A stretch of DNA of 12,989 bases from contig JAFAFN010000163.1 of NCBI GenBank assembly GCA_023423475.1, positions 1 to 12,989 of the forward strand, given 5' to 3'. A model generated the notes under the pieces. It was not told the DNA's origin, did not search any database, and saw nothing but the letters and a program-made list of their open reading frames with translations. The translations under genes were made by a program, and so were the position numbers. Position 1 is the stretch's first letter; every line of letters begins with the position of its first letter. This DNA is from Actinomycetes bacterium (GTDB lineage Bacteria; Actinomycetota; Acidimicrobiia; Acidimicrobiales; Microtrichaceae). Shown here piece after piece: positions 1 to 6,815 of this stretch.

Positions 1-909
1 GTCGTCCGGCGCCTCGAGTCCGAGGGTTTCACCAACATCCTCACCGCCCGCAGGGACCAGCTCGACCTCCGGGACCAGGCGGCGGTCAACTACTGGTTCC
101 GCGCCAACCGGCCCGAGCACGTGTACCTCGTCGCCGGCACCGTCGGCGGCATCATGGCCAACTCCACCCGACCGGCGGAGTTCATCTACGACAACCTCAT
201 GATCCACGCGACCGTGGTGCAGGCCGCCCACGAGTTCGAGGTGTCGAAGCTGCTCTACCTCGGCAGCTCCTGCATCTACCCCCGAGAGGCCACCCAGCCC
301 ATGACCGAGGACGCGCTGCTCACCGGCCTGCTCGAGCCCACGAACGAGCCGTACGCGATCGCCAAGATCTCGGGCATCAAGCTCTGCGAGTCCTACCGCC
401 GTCAGTACGGCGACAGCTTCATCTCGGCGATGCCGACCAACCTCTACGGTCCGAACGACAACTTCGACCTGACCGGCGGGCACGTGCTGCCGTCGCTGAT
501 GCAGCGGTTCCACGAGGCGAAGCTCGCCGGTGTCGACCAGCTCGAGGTCTGGGGTTCGGGCACGCCGCGGCGCGAGTTCCTCCACGTCGACGACCTCGCC
601 GCCGCCTGCCTCTTCCTCATGGAGCACTACGACGGCGAACAGCACGTCAACGTCGGCACCGGCGAGGACCTCCCCATCCGCGAGCTCGCCGAGATGGTGC
701 GCGACGTCGTGCACCCCGGCGCCGAGCTGGTCTGGGACGCGTCCAAGCCCGACGGCACGCCGCGCAAGCTGCTCGACGTCACCAAGCTGCACGACCTCGG
801 CTGGCGGCACTCGATCGAGCTCGCGGACGGCATCGAGTCGACCTACCGCTGGTACCTCGAGCAGCAGCCCGAGCAGCTCCGAGGGACCCGCCCCACCCTC
901 GTGGGCTGA
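1..909 (+). CDS. fcl: GDP-L-fucose synthase, 5'-truncated by window edge
   Basis: NADPH-dependent epimerase/reductase of the short-chain dehydrogenase (extended SDR) family. It converts GDP-4-keto-6-deoxymannose to GDP-L-fucose, a cytoplasmic precursor for surface polysaccharide. The frame is open from base 1, so the GTG at 121 is not the start; 302 residues are visible. Against the E. coli enzyme the offset is 18 residues: catalytic Ser and Cys in LGSSCIYP (visible residues 87-94), Tyr118 and Lys122 of YAIAK, and His161 in [16 protein letters not shown] all fall where S107, C109, Y136, K140 and H179 are expected. About 18 N-terminal residues, including the Rossmann glycine motif, therefore lie outside the window. 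[10 protein letters not shown] (190-199) is also typical of the family. Only 39 bp separate it from the next gene, which appears to have its own promoter. A GDP-mannose dehydratase gene would be expected just upstream. Confidence 0.95.
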   Translation, partial: VVRRLESEGFTNILTARRDQLDLRDQAAVNYWFRANRPEHVYLVAGTVGGIMANSTRPAEFIYDNLMIHATVVQAAHEFEVSKLLYLGSSCIYPREATQPMTEDALLTGLLEPTNEPYAIAKISGIKLCESYRRQYGDSFISAMPTNLYGPNDNFDLTGGHVLPSLMQRFHEAKLAGVDQLEVWGSGTPRREFLHVDDLAAACLFLMEHYDGEQHVNVGTGEDLPIRELAEMVRDVVHPGAELVWDASKPDGTPRKLLDVTKLHDLGWRHSIELADGIESTYRWYLEQQPEQLRGTRPTLVG

Positions 910-936
910 CCCCGACGCCGCCACGGCGCGGATTGC

Positions 937-942
937 TACGGT
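937..942 (+). promoter_or_regulatory. Candidate -10 element of a leaderless promoter
   Basis: TACGGT matches the actinobacterial -10 consensus TANNNT and ends 6 bases before the ATG at 949. Transcription would therefore begin at or next to the start codon. No Shine-Dalgarno sequence is visible before that ATG, and no clear -35 is seen. The same arrangement occurs before the genes at 4400 and 6259. Confidence 0.5.
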
Positions 943-948
943 TCGCCG

Positions 949-2391
949 ATGGTCGAACCGACGTCGCACGCGGTCCCGCTCGACGAGCTCCTGGCGGCCG
1001 CCCTGGAGCCCTCCCTCGGGACGATCCGCGTCGAGGGGCTCCGCCGCCTCACCGGTGGCGCATCCCGCGAGACGTGGTCCTTCGACGCGGTGCTCGACGA
1101 CGGGTCGACACGCCCGCTAATCCTGCGCCGCGACCCACCCGGACGCCCGGGACCACCGGGCTCCATGGGACGCGAGGCCCGCTGCATCGCCGCGGCCAGC
1201 GACGCTGGCCTGCCGGTGCCCGAGGTCCTGGTGCACCACGACGACGTCGCGCTGCTGGGCGCCGCGGGCATCGTCATGGCCAGGGTCGAGGGCGAGACGA
1301 TCGCCAGGAAGCTGCTACGCGACGACCGCTACGCGCATGCCAGAGACGGGCTCGTCGCCGCGTGCGGCGCGGCGCTCGCCGGCATCCACACCCTGGATCC
1401 GTCCCTCGTCGGCGACGACCCGCCGAGCTCGTTCGGCGCGACCGACCAGGAGGCGGTCGAGGCGCCCGATCCGCTCGCCGAGATGCGTGCCGCACTCGAC
1501 TCCCTCGGGCGCTCGACGCCCGTCTTCGAGTACGCACTGCGCTGGCTCGCGAACCATCGACCCCCGCCGAGCTCCGCGCCCTCGCTGGTGCACGGCGACT
1601 TCCGCCTCGGCAACCTGATGGTCGACGACGACGGGCTCGTCGCGGTGCTCGACTGGGAGCTGGTCCACCGGGGCGACCCCGCCGAGGACCTCGGCTGGTT
1701 CTGCGTCCGCGCGTGGCGCTTCGGTGCACCCGCACCGGTCGCCGGCATGGGCGAGCGGGACGAGCTGCTCGCCGCGTACCGCGCCGCCGGGGGACCGGAC
1801 ATCACCCCCGAGGTGCTGCGATGGTGGGAGGTCTACGGCACCCTCCGGTGGGGCGTGATCTGCATGGTGCAGACCGCCGTGTTCCTCGGGGGGAAGATCC
1901 CGTCGGTCGAGCTCGCCGCGATCGGGCGACGGGTGTGCGAGACCGAGTGGGACCTCTTGTTGCTCATCGCACCCGAGGCCGTCGACGCCGCGCTCGCCGC
2001 GCACGCCGAGCGACCCGAGGTCGACACCGACGTGGCGCTCGCCGCCGCCGAGGGCGACCTGCACGGACGGCCGACCGCGGTCGACCTGCTCGGTGCGGTG
2101 AGCTCGTTCCTGCGCGACGAGGTCGTCGCGGCCGGCCAGGGCGGCACGTCGTTCCACGCCCGCATCGCGGCCAACGTCGTCGACCAGGTCGCACGAGAGC
2201 TCGCTTCGGGCGAATCGCAGCGTGCCCGGCGCTCGCTCGCGCTCGCAGCCTGGGACCTCTCGGACGAGACCGCGCTGGCCGCGGCCGTGCGCGACGGCTC
2301 CGTCGGCTCGGTCATCTCCGGCGATCTGCTCGACCTGCTCGCCGAGGGCGTGCTCGACCGCCTGCTCGTCGCGAATCCGAGGTACCTCTGA
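949..2391 (+). CDS. APH-family phosphotransferase fused to a C-terminal DUF6285 domain
   Basis: 480-residue cytoplasmic protein with two parts. Residues about 25-340 form an aminoglycoside-phosphotransferase/choline-kinase-like fold: a nucleotide-loop region LTGGASRETW (34-43), the Brenner catalytic loop HGDFRLGN (H215, D217, N222) and the metal-binding D235 in LDWE. Residues about 373-480 resemble DUF6285 (RPTAVDLLGAVSSFLRDEV and the ending LLVANPRYL). In many actinobacteria and proteobacteria a phosphotransferase of this kind sits beside acyl-CoA dehydrogenase genes, and DUF6285 is, as far as I recall, often a separate small neighbour. Here the two share one frame with no break. The substrate is unknown; an antibiotic-resistance role should not be assumed. 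The ATG at 949 is chosen because the protein homology begins shortly after it and a -10-like element lies at leaderless spacing. Confidence 0.88.
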   Translation: MVEPTSHAVPLDELLAAALEPSLGTIRVEGLRRLTGGASRETWSFDAVLDDGSTRPLILRRDPPGRPGPPGSMGREARCIAAASDAGLPVPEVLVHHDDVALLGAAGIVMARVEGETIARKLLRDDRYAHARDGLVAACGAALAGIHTLDPSLVGDDPPSSFGATDQEAVEAPDPLAEMRAALDSLGRSTPVFEYALRWLANHRPPPSSAPSLVHGDFRLGNLMVDDDGLVAVLDWELVHRGDPAEDLGWFCVRAWRFGAPAPVAGMGERDELLAAYRAAGGPDITPEVLRWWEVYGTLRWGVICMVQTAVFLGGKIPSVELAAIGRRVCETEWDLLLLIAPEAVDAALAAHAERPEVDTDVALAAAEGDLHGRPTAVDLLGAVSSFLRDEVVAAGQGGTSFHARIAANVVDQVARELASGESQRARRSLALAAWDLSDETALAAAVRDGSVGSVISGDLLDLLAEGVLDRLLVANPRYL

Positions 2392-2421
2392 CCGCGCCGC
2401 GTCCCGAGCGCAGCCCGCGTC

Positions 2422-2476
2422 CGAACTCGAGGTGAACTCGGCCTGAACCCGGCCCGAGCTCGGACTGAACTCCGAC
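2422..2476 (+). repeat. Five tandem 11-bp direct repeats, PHO-box-like operator array
   Basis: Five consecutive 11-mers begin at 2422, 2433, 2444, 2455 and 2466, with consensus TGAACTCGGCC. They carry 4, 0, 1, 3 and 2 mismatches, and the units fade on both sides. On the opposite strand the cores read GTTCACC (perfect), GTTCAGG, GCTCGGG, GTTCAGT and GTTCGGA. Known OmpR/PhoB-family regulators of actinobacteria (Streptomyces PhoP, mycobacterial RegX3) bind 11-nt direct repeats with a GTTCACC-type core, one protomer per unit. The array lies in the gap between the phosphotransferase stop (2391) and the transglycosylase start region, so it probably controls the latter. Alternatively part of it could fold as a hairpin (2434-2441 with 2454-2461, 7 of 8 pairs) and act as a terminator. 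Confidence 0.6.
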
Positions 2477-2534
2477 GGCATCCGTGCCGATGGGAGAAGG
2501 TTCGCGGTTGCCCTCGCGGCGCTCTTCCCACACC

Positions 2535-3896
2535 ATGTGTACCCGTATGTCCCGCCGTCCGGCTCTCGTCGCTCTCGTCGTCCTCGTGGCGCTGGCGGCG
2601 TCGACCCTCGGAACGGTCCCGTCGGGTGCGTCGACGGGCGCGCGGGCCCGTGGCGAGGTCGAGTACATCGACCCGGTCGAGCGAGAGGCCGACGTGGTCG
2701 CTGCTCGCGAGCGGGCCGACGCGGCTCGCAGCGCGGACGGGGCGGCAGTCGCCGCGGTCGACGCTGCCCGGACCGCCGAGGAAGGGCTCCGTGCCACCGC
2801 GGAGCGAGCGGGGGCGGAGCTCGGTGAGCTCGATGCCAGGATCGCTGAGGTCGAGACCGACGAGCGCGCCGCGCTCGACCGCTACGAGGTCGCCCGCAAG
2901 GCCTACGTCGACACCGCCGTGGCCGCCTACGTCGCGGGGGCGCCCTCCTCGCTCGAGCTCAAGGCCTCGCTGATCGAGGAGCCCGTCGAACGTGCCCGGT
3001 CCCTCGCACTCGCCGAGTCCGTCGGCGACGTCTTCTCGCAGCGCTCCTCGGCCCTCGATCGCACCCGCGAGGCGATCTCGGGCCGCCTCAGGGACCTCGC
3101 CGAGGACCGCGTGTCACTCGCGAGCGCGTCGGATGCGGCCGATCGGGACCTCGCGGCGGCCCGGAGCACCCTCGACGGCGCGAACGCCGCACGGGCGGAC
3201 ACCGAGCGTGCGCTCCAGCAGGCCGACGCCGCACTCGAGGCCGCACGAGCCGAGGCGAAGCGTCGCATCGACGAAGCTGCGGAGCGCTTCCGGCTCGGCT
3301 CGATCGACATCGACGAGCTCCGTCGCCTGGCCGACCCGCGCGTCGCGGTCGGCGACATCCCGGTCCGTGCGTACGAGGCCTACGTCAACGCGGCCAGGAT
3401 CGTCGACGCCCAACTGCCGGCCTGCAAGATCTCGTGGTGGGCGCTCGCCGCGATCGGCAAGATCGAGACCCGCCACGGGACCTACGGGGGCGCCGTGATC
3501 CTCCCCAACGGCGACGTGGCACCGCGGATCCTCGGCCCGCCGCTGACCGGCGGCGCCTTCGCGCGGGTGACCGACACCGACGGCGGTCGACTCGACGGCG
3601 ACACGGTGCACGACCGAGCCGTCGGACCGATGCAGTTCATCCCGTCGACGTGGGCCGCGTCGGGTGCCGACGGCAACGGCGACGGTGTCGCGGATCCGCA
3701 CAACTACTTCGACGCCGCCGTGGCAGCAGCTCGCTACCTGTGCCGCGGCGCCCGCGGCGTGCCCCTCGACACCGAGGCCGGCATGCGTGCCGGTGCGCTG
3801 TCCTACAACCGGTCCCAGCACTACGCGAACGTCGTGATCGACGCCGCCCGCGGCTACGGGGGACTCGGCGGCACCGCGGTCACGGTCCCGGACTGA
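2535..3896 (+). CDS. Exported coiled-coil lytic transglycosylase (MltB/SLT_2-like)
   Basis: Predicted peptidoglycan-cleaving enzyme, 453 residues from ATG 2535. The N-terminus MCTRMSRRPALVALV, continuing hydrophobic to about residue 25, is a signal peptide. Residues about 45-265 are Ala/Glu/Arg-rich heptad sequence expected to form a long coiled coil, as in EnvC/RipC-type envelope proteins. The catalytic domain covers about 275-453: AIGKIETRHG with the putative acid E311, then GPMQFIPSTW (364-373) and SYNRS (423-427), the MltB/SLT_2 signature. DGNGDGVADP (from D379) is an Asp/Gly loop resembling the calcium loop of Slt35. Two cysteines (C297, C403) could pair outside the cell. The frame is open to GTG 2484, ATG 2490 and TTG 2508. 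A GGGAGAAGG tract at 2492-2500 would serve TTG 2508, so the start is uncertain; 2535 gives the most normal signal peptide. It is two bases from the next gene. Confidence 0.85.
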   Translation: MCTRMSRRPALVALVVLVALAASTLGTVPSGASTGARARGEVEYIDPVEREADVVAARERADAARSADGAAVAAVDAARTAEEGLRATAERAGAELGELDARIAEVETDERAALDRYEVARKAYVDTAVAAYVAGAPSSLELKASLIEEPVERARSLALAESVGDVFSQRSSALDRTREAISGRLRDLAEDRVSLASASDAADRDLAAARSTLDGANAARADTERALQQADAALEAARAEAKRRIDEAAERFRLGSIDIDELRRLADPRVAVGDIPVRAYEAYVNAARIVDAQLPACKISWWALAAIGKIETRHGTYGGAVILPNGDVAPRILGPPLTGGAFARVTDTDGGRLDGDTVHDRAVGPMQFIPSTWAASGADGNGDGVADPHNYFDAAVAAARYLCRGARGVPLDTEAGMRAGALSYNRSQHYANVVIDAARGYGGLGGTAVTVPD

Positions 3897-3898
3897 CG

Positions 3899-4372
3899 GT
3901 GGCCGGACTCCTGGTCGTGCACCACACGCCGTCGCCGACGCTGGCGACGATGCTCGACTCGGTCCTCGACGGTGCCAGGGTCGACGACCTGGTCGCGGAG
4001 GACGGTGAACGCGTCGAGGTGGTCGCGGTGCCGGCGCTGTCGGCCACCACGAGCGACGTGCTCGCAGCCGATGGCTACGTGCTCGGCACCCCGGCGAACC
4101 TCGGCTACATGTCGGGCGCGCTCAAGCACTTCCTCGACCAGATCTACTACCCGTGCCTCGACGCGACGGTCGGGCGACCCTTCGGACTCTATGTGCACGG
4201 CAACGACGACGTGACCGGGGCGGTCAACTCCGTGGAGCGGATCGTGACGGGACTCCGGTGGCGTCAGGTGTCCGATCACGTGCGGGTGACCGGCGAGGTC
4301 GGCCCCGAGGCGCGTGACGCCTGCTGGGAGCTCGGTGCCTCGGTCGCGGCGAGCGCGCTCGGGATCGCCTGA
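3899..4372 (+). CDS. Flavodoxin-fold protein (NADPH-dependent FMN reductase-like)
   Basis: 157-residue cytoplasmic protein starting at GTG 3899, two bases after the transglycosylase stop and without its own Shine-Dalgarno sequence, so translation is probably coupled. A flavodoxin fold is suggested by a first strand plus phosphate loop (LLVVHHTPSPTL, residues 4-15), the second flavin loop with its helix (GTPANLGYMSGALKHFLDQI, 63-82), and the later strand GRPFGLYVHGNDD (92-104). Family members bind FMN and transfer electrons to quinones or other acceptors. The partner and substrate cannot be read from the sequence. Why it is paired with a cell-wall enzyme is unclear. Confidence 0.8.
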   Translation: MAGLLVVHHTPSPTLATMLDSVLDGARVDDLVAEDGERVEVVAVPALSATTSDVLAADGYVLGTPANLGYMSGALKHFLDQIYYPCLDATVGRPFGLYVHGNDDVTGAVNSVERIVTGLRWRQVSDHVRVTGEVGPEARDACWELGASVAASALGIA

Positions 4373-4386
4373 CATCCGGAGCTGGA

Positions 4387-4392
4387 TAAGGT
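4387..4392 (+). promoter_or_regulatory. Candidate -10 element of a leaderless promoter
   Basis: TAAGGT fits TANNNT and ends 7 bases before the ATG at 4400, giving a predicted transcription start on the start codon. It lies in the 27-bp gap after the flavodoxin-fold gene, and no ribosome-binding site precedes the ATG. Confidence 0.5.
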
Positions 4393-4399
4393 CGACGCC

Positions 4400-5311
4400 A
4401 TGACCGCAGCTGCCCCCGAGTGGTTCGAACGGGCGCTCGCCGTGCCCCGCACCGACGAGTTCGTACAGGTCGACGGCTGTGCCATCCATTACTTGGCGTG
4501 GGGCGAGCCGGGTCGGCGCGGGCTGGTGTTCGTGCACGGCGGCGGCGCCAACGCCCACTGGTGGACCCACATCGCCGCGTCGTTCGCCGACGACGTCCGG
4601 GTCCTCGCACTCGACCTGTCCGGCCACGGCGACAGCGGACACCGCGGCGTCTACTCCCTCGAGCAGTGGACCGACGAGGTCATGGCCGTCGCTGCGACCG
4701 GCGGCATCGTGGGACCGCCGGTGGTGGTCGGGCACTCGATGGGTGGCTTCGTCACGATCGCCACCGCGGCGCTGCACTCCGAGCAGCTCGCCGGGGTGAT
4801 CATCTGCGACTCGCCGGTGACCGAACCCGATCCGGAGGTCGGCGCGTTCCACGTCAAGGACGCGTTCGGCCGCGAGCGCGTCTATCCGACGCTCGACGAC
4901 GCGCTGGCCCGCTTCCGCACCGTGCCCGGCCAGGCCCACTACCTGCCGTACGTGATGGACCACGTCGCCCGGAACTCCGCCAAGCAGGTCGCGGCGAACG
5001 ACGAGCACGACGGCGGGTGGAGCTGGAAGTTCGACCGCACGGTCTTCGCCCAGTTCGCCGGCGGCGTGCGTTCGGTCGCCCTGCCCTACCTGTCCGACGT
5101 CCGTTGTCGGTTGGCGCTGCTGCGGTCCGAGCACGGACTGGTCACGAAGGACATCGGCGAGGCCATGTTCGAACGCCTCGGCCGGGTCACCCCCGTGATC
5201 GAGATCCCGGAGGCAGGTCACCACGCGATGCTCGACGAACCGCTCCTGTTGCTGACGGCGATCAGGACGCTGCTGGCGGATTGGGACCACTCCGAGCCGC
5301 ACCGGCGCTGA
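4400..5311 (+). CDS. Alpha/beta-fold hydrolase
   Basis: 303-residue hydrolase of the alpha/beta superfamily, probably cytoplasmic as there is no signal peptide. The oxyanion-hole motif FVHGGGANAHWW spans residues 44-55. The nucleophile is S113 in the elbow GHSMGG. The catalytic histidine is H274 in EAGHHAMLDEP. The acid after strand 7 is probably E244 in LLRSEHG, in place of the commoner Asp. A helical lid region lies between about 145 and 225. The family covers esterases, epoxide and C-C bond hydrolases, haloperoxidase-like proteins and more, so the substrate is undetermined. Its last 50 bp overlap the convergent gene on the other strand. Confidence 0.87.
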   Translation: MTAAAPEWFERALAVPRTDEFVQVDGCAIHYLAWGEPGRRGLVFVHGGGANAHWWTHIAASFADDVRVLALDLSGHGDSGHRGVYSLEQWTDEVMAVAATGGIVGPPVVVGHSMGGFVTIATAALHSEQLAGVIICDSPVTEPDPEVGAFHVKDAFGRERVYPTLDDALARFRTVPGQAHYLPYVMDHVARNSAKQVAANDEHDGGWSWKFDRTVFAQFAGGVRSVALPYLSDVRCRLALLRSEHGLVTKDIGEAMFERLGRVTPVIEIPEAGHHAMLDEPLLLLTAIRTLLADWDHSEPHRR

Positions 5312-6143
5312 GCGCCTCGGCGAAGCGCTCCCGGTTGGCTTCGAACCAGCGGCGACGTCGCACGTAGCGGGCGGCACCGCCCGTGGCGTTCCACATGTCG
5401 ACGAAGGCCTGTTCGCCACGCTCCATGCGGCGGCGTACGAACTCGCCGCTGCGATCGAACTGCTCGGAGAGGACCTCGAGCAGCTCGACCCGACCGGGCG
5501 CGTCCAACCCGTAGGCATCGGCCGCGACGGCGAGCCGGGCGGCTGCGTCCAGGCCGCCGCGCCCGGTGCGCGCGGCGTCCTCGTCGGTCTCGATCGGCAC
5601 GCACATCCGGGCGAGCGAGGCGAGGTCGTAGGTGCGGCGACCCGGTGCGGCGAACTCGAAGTCGAGCAGGACCACTGCAGCGCCGTCCCGGTACACGACG
5701 TTCTCGGGGCAGACGTCGTTGTGGCAGATCACGGGGTCGGGGCCCGGCGCCCAGTCGACCATCTCGTCGCTCCAGGTCGCATCGGGCGGCGCGCTGAAGC
5801 CGGCGACGGCGTCGTGATAGCGGCGCAGCAGCGCGGCGGTCGACGCGAGCACCGCATCGGTCTGCGACCACGTCGGGAACGGAGGCACCGGGACGTCGCC
5901 CGGCACGAAGACGAGGCGTTCGCGTCCGCCGCCCGCTGCGCCGGGCTCGGCCGGCTCGACGCCCACGACCTCGGGCACCCCGTCGAAGCCGTTGTCGTGG
6001 CAGTAACCCAGCAGCGCGTGGATCGCCGGCGTGTGCGCGGAGGTCGGCCGCAGGACGTGGTCGCCGCGGCGCACCACCGCGCCGGCGTTGCCGACGCCGC
6101 CCTGCAGCACCTCGTCCCCCTCGTCGTCCCACTCCGGCGCCAT
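5262..6143 (-). CDS. APH-family phosphotransferase
   Basis: 293-residue protein of the aminoglycoside/choline-kinase-like fold, different from the fused one at 949-2391. The N-lobe is short (VLQGGVGNAGAVVRRGDHVLR, residues 12-32) and resembles a common actinobacterial APH subfamily with a GN-x-N/A-x-VVRxGDxVxRP pattern, followed by HTPAIHALLGYCHDNGFDGVP. The catalytic loop is ICHNDVCPEN (H141, D143, N148), with Asn in place of the usual Gly of HGD; this is a frequent variant of the subfamily. The metal ligand is D161 in LLDFEF. The substrate is unknown. The ATG at 6143 is preceded by a purine-rich GGGAGGGAG tract (revcomp of 6159-6167) at wider than ideal spacing, so the exact start is moderately sure. 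The 3' end runs 50 bp into the hydrolase gene. Confidence 0.85.
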   Translation of the reverse strand: MAPEWDDEGDEVLQGGVGNAGAVVRRGDHVLRPTSAHTPAIHALLGYCHDNGFDGVPEVVGVEPAEPGAAGGGRERLVFVPGDVPVPPFPTWSQTDAVLASTAALLRRYHDAVAGFSAPPDATWSDEMVDWAPGPDPVICHNDVCPENVVYRDGAAVVLLDFEFAAPGRRTYDLASLARMCVPIETDEDAARTGRGGLDAAARLAVAADAYGLDAPGRVELLEVLSEQFDRSGEFVRRRMERGEQAFVDMWNATGGAARYVRRRRWFEANRERFAEALSAGAARSGPNPPAAS

Positions 6144-6244
6144 CCCCGCAGCCTGCCAGCTCCCTCCCCGACAGCAGGACCCCTATGTCCTGGGCATGTC
6201 GTTGCACGGCGGAAATCCGAGGGCGGAACCGACGGGCCGGCCGG

Positions 6245-6250
6245 TACGAT
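6245..6250 (+). promoter_or_regulatory. Candidate -10 element of a leaderless promoter
   Basis: TACGAT fits TANNNT and ends 8 bases before the ATG at 6259. It lies in the 115-bp divergent gap (6144-6258) between the phosphotransferase and the NfeD-like gene. It would drive the NfeD-flotillin pair. No convincing -35 is visible, and I see no clear promoter for the opposite gene. Confidence 0.5.
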
Positions 6251-6258
6251 GGACGCGG

Positions 6259-6792
6259 ATGAACGCCCTCTACATCGCCTCCGCGTGTGTGGGCTTCGGT
6301 CTGCTCGTGCTCGGGTTGGTGCTCGACGACGTCTTCGACGGAGTCGACCTCGGACCCGACTGGGTCTCGGTCCCGGTGCTCGGCGCGGCGCTCGGTGCTT
6401 TCGGCATCGGTGGTTGGGTGACCGGCTCGGCCGGCGGCGCGGTCCTGCTCGCCGTCTTCATCGCCTGCGTCTGCGCCATCGCCTTCGCCGCGGCGACCGT
6501 CTGGTTCGTGACCAAGGTGCGCGACGGCCACACCGACGCCACCCCTCGCGCCATCGACCTGGTCGGCACGACCGGGAAGGTCGTCACACCGCTCGCCGGC
6601 GGCCGTGGCGAGGTGCTGGTCCGCCTCGGCGGCCAGCCCCGCAAGCTCACCGCACTCGCCGAGCACGACGTCGCCCTCGGCGCGACCGTCGTGGTCATCG
6701 AACGCATCTCAGAGTCCTCGGTGCGTGTCATGGCCCAGGACGCCTTCTGGGCCGAGACCACCGATCCGTCCCCGCCCGCCACAGATCCCTAG
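6259..6792 (+). CDS. NfeD-like membrane protein, partner of flotillin
   Basis: 177-residue integral membrane protein. Three hydrophobic segments lie at about 3-22, 37-56 and 61-84. They are followed by a soluble C-terminal domain (about 99-160; DLVGTTGKVVTPLAGGRGEV and later LGATVVVIERISESSVRV), which has the short beta-rich pattern of the NfeD OB-fold domain. Proteins of this type (for example YuaF/YqfA operons in Bacillus) are encoded beside flotillins and act with them in membrane microdomains. The flotillin gene follows after 23 bp, which supports the assignment. The frame is open further upstream, but only the ATG at 6259 gives a normal membrane N-terminus, and a -10-like element sits just before it. 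There is no N-terminal serine protease domain, so this is the short NfeD form. Confidence 0.82.
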   Translation: MNALYIASACVGFGLLVLGLVLDDVFDGVDLGPDWVSVPVLGAALGAFGIGGWVTGSAGGAVLLAVFIACVCAIAFAAATVWFVTKVRDGHTDATPRAIDLVGTTGKVVTPLAGGRGEVLVRLGGQPRKLTALAEHDVALGATVVVIERISESSVRVMAQDAFWAETTDPSPPATDP

Positions 6793-6800
6793 ACACCACG

Positions 6801-6805
6801 AGGAG
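6801..6805 (+). promoter_or_regulatory. Shine-Dalgarno sequence deciding a TTG start
   Basis: AGGAG lies 10 bases before TTG 6816, the only candidate start that places the hydrophobic segment at the N-terminus of the flotillin. Upstream in this frame the translation is arginine-rich shadow sequence. This is the only textbook ribosome-binding site I found in the window. Confidence 0.65.
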
Positions 6806-6815
6806 TGGATTCCAC

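Noticed and set aside
121..909. GTG at 121 as start of the GDP-L-fucose synthase
   Set aside because: Family sequence continues upstream in frame to base 1; the gene is simply cut by the window edge.
949..2391. Antibiotic-resistance gene (aminoglycoside phosphotransferase)
   Set aside because: APH-fold proteins are very diverse, and the DUF6285 fusion and chromosomal setting do not suggest resistance. The same holds for the gene at 5262-6143.
1315..2481. 388-residue open frame on the - strand
   Set aside because: Antisense to the phosphotransferase/DUF6285 gene, which carries catalytic motifs; no independent support.
3854..5518. 554-residue open frame on the - strand
   Set aside because: Antisense to the flavodoxin-fold and hydrolase genes; no recognisable domain, and both sense genes have intact motifs.
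6185..6200. Direct repeat ATGTC spaced by 11 bp in the divergent gap
   Set aside because: Only two 5-base copies; it is expected by chance and lacks the multi-unit pattern seen at 2422-2476.
5218..6666. 482-residue open frame on the - strand
   Set aside because: Shadow of the second phosphotransferase and antisense of the NfeD-like gene; arginine-rich without motifs.
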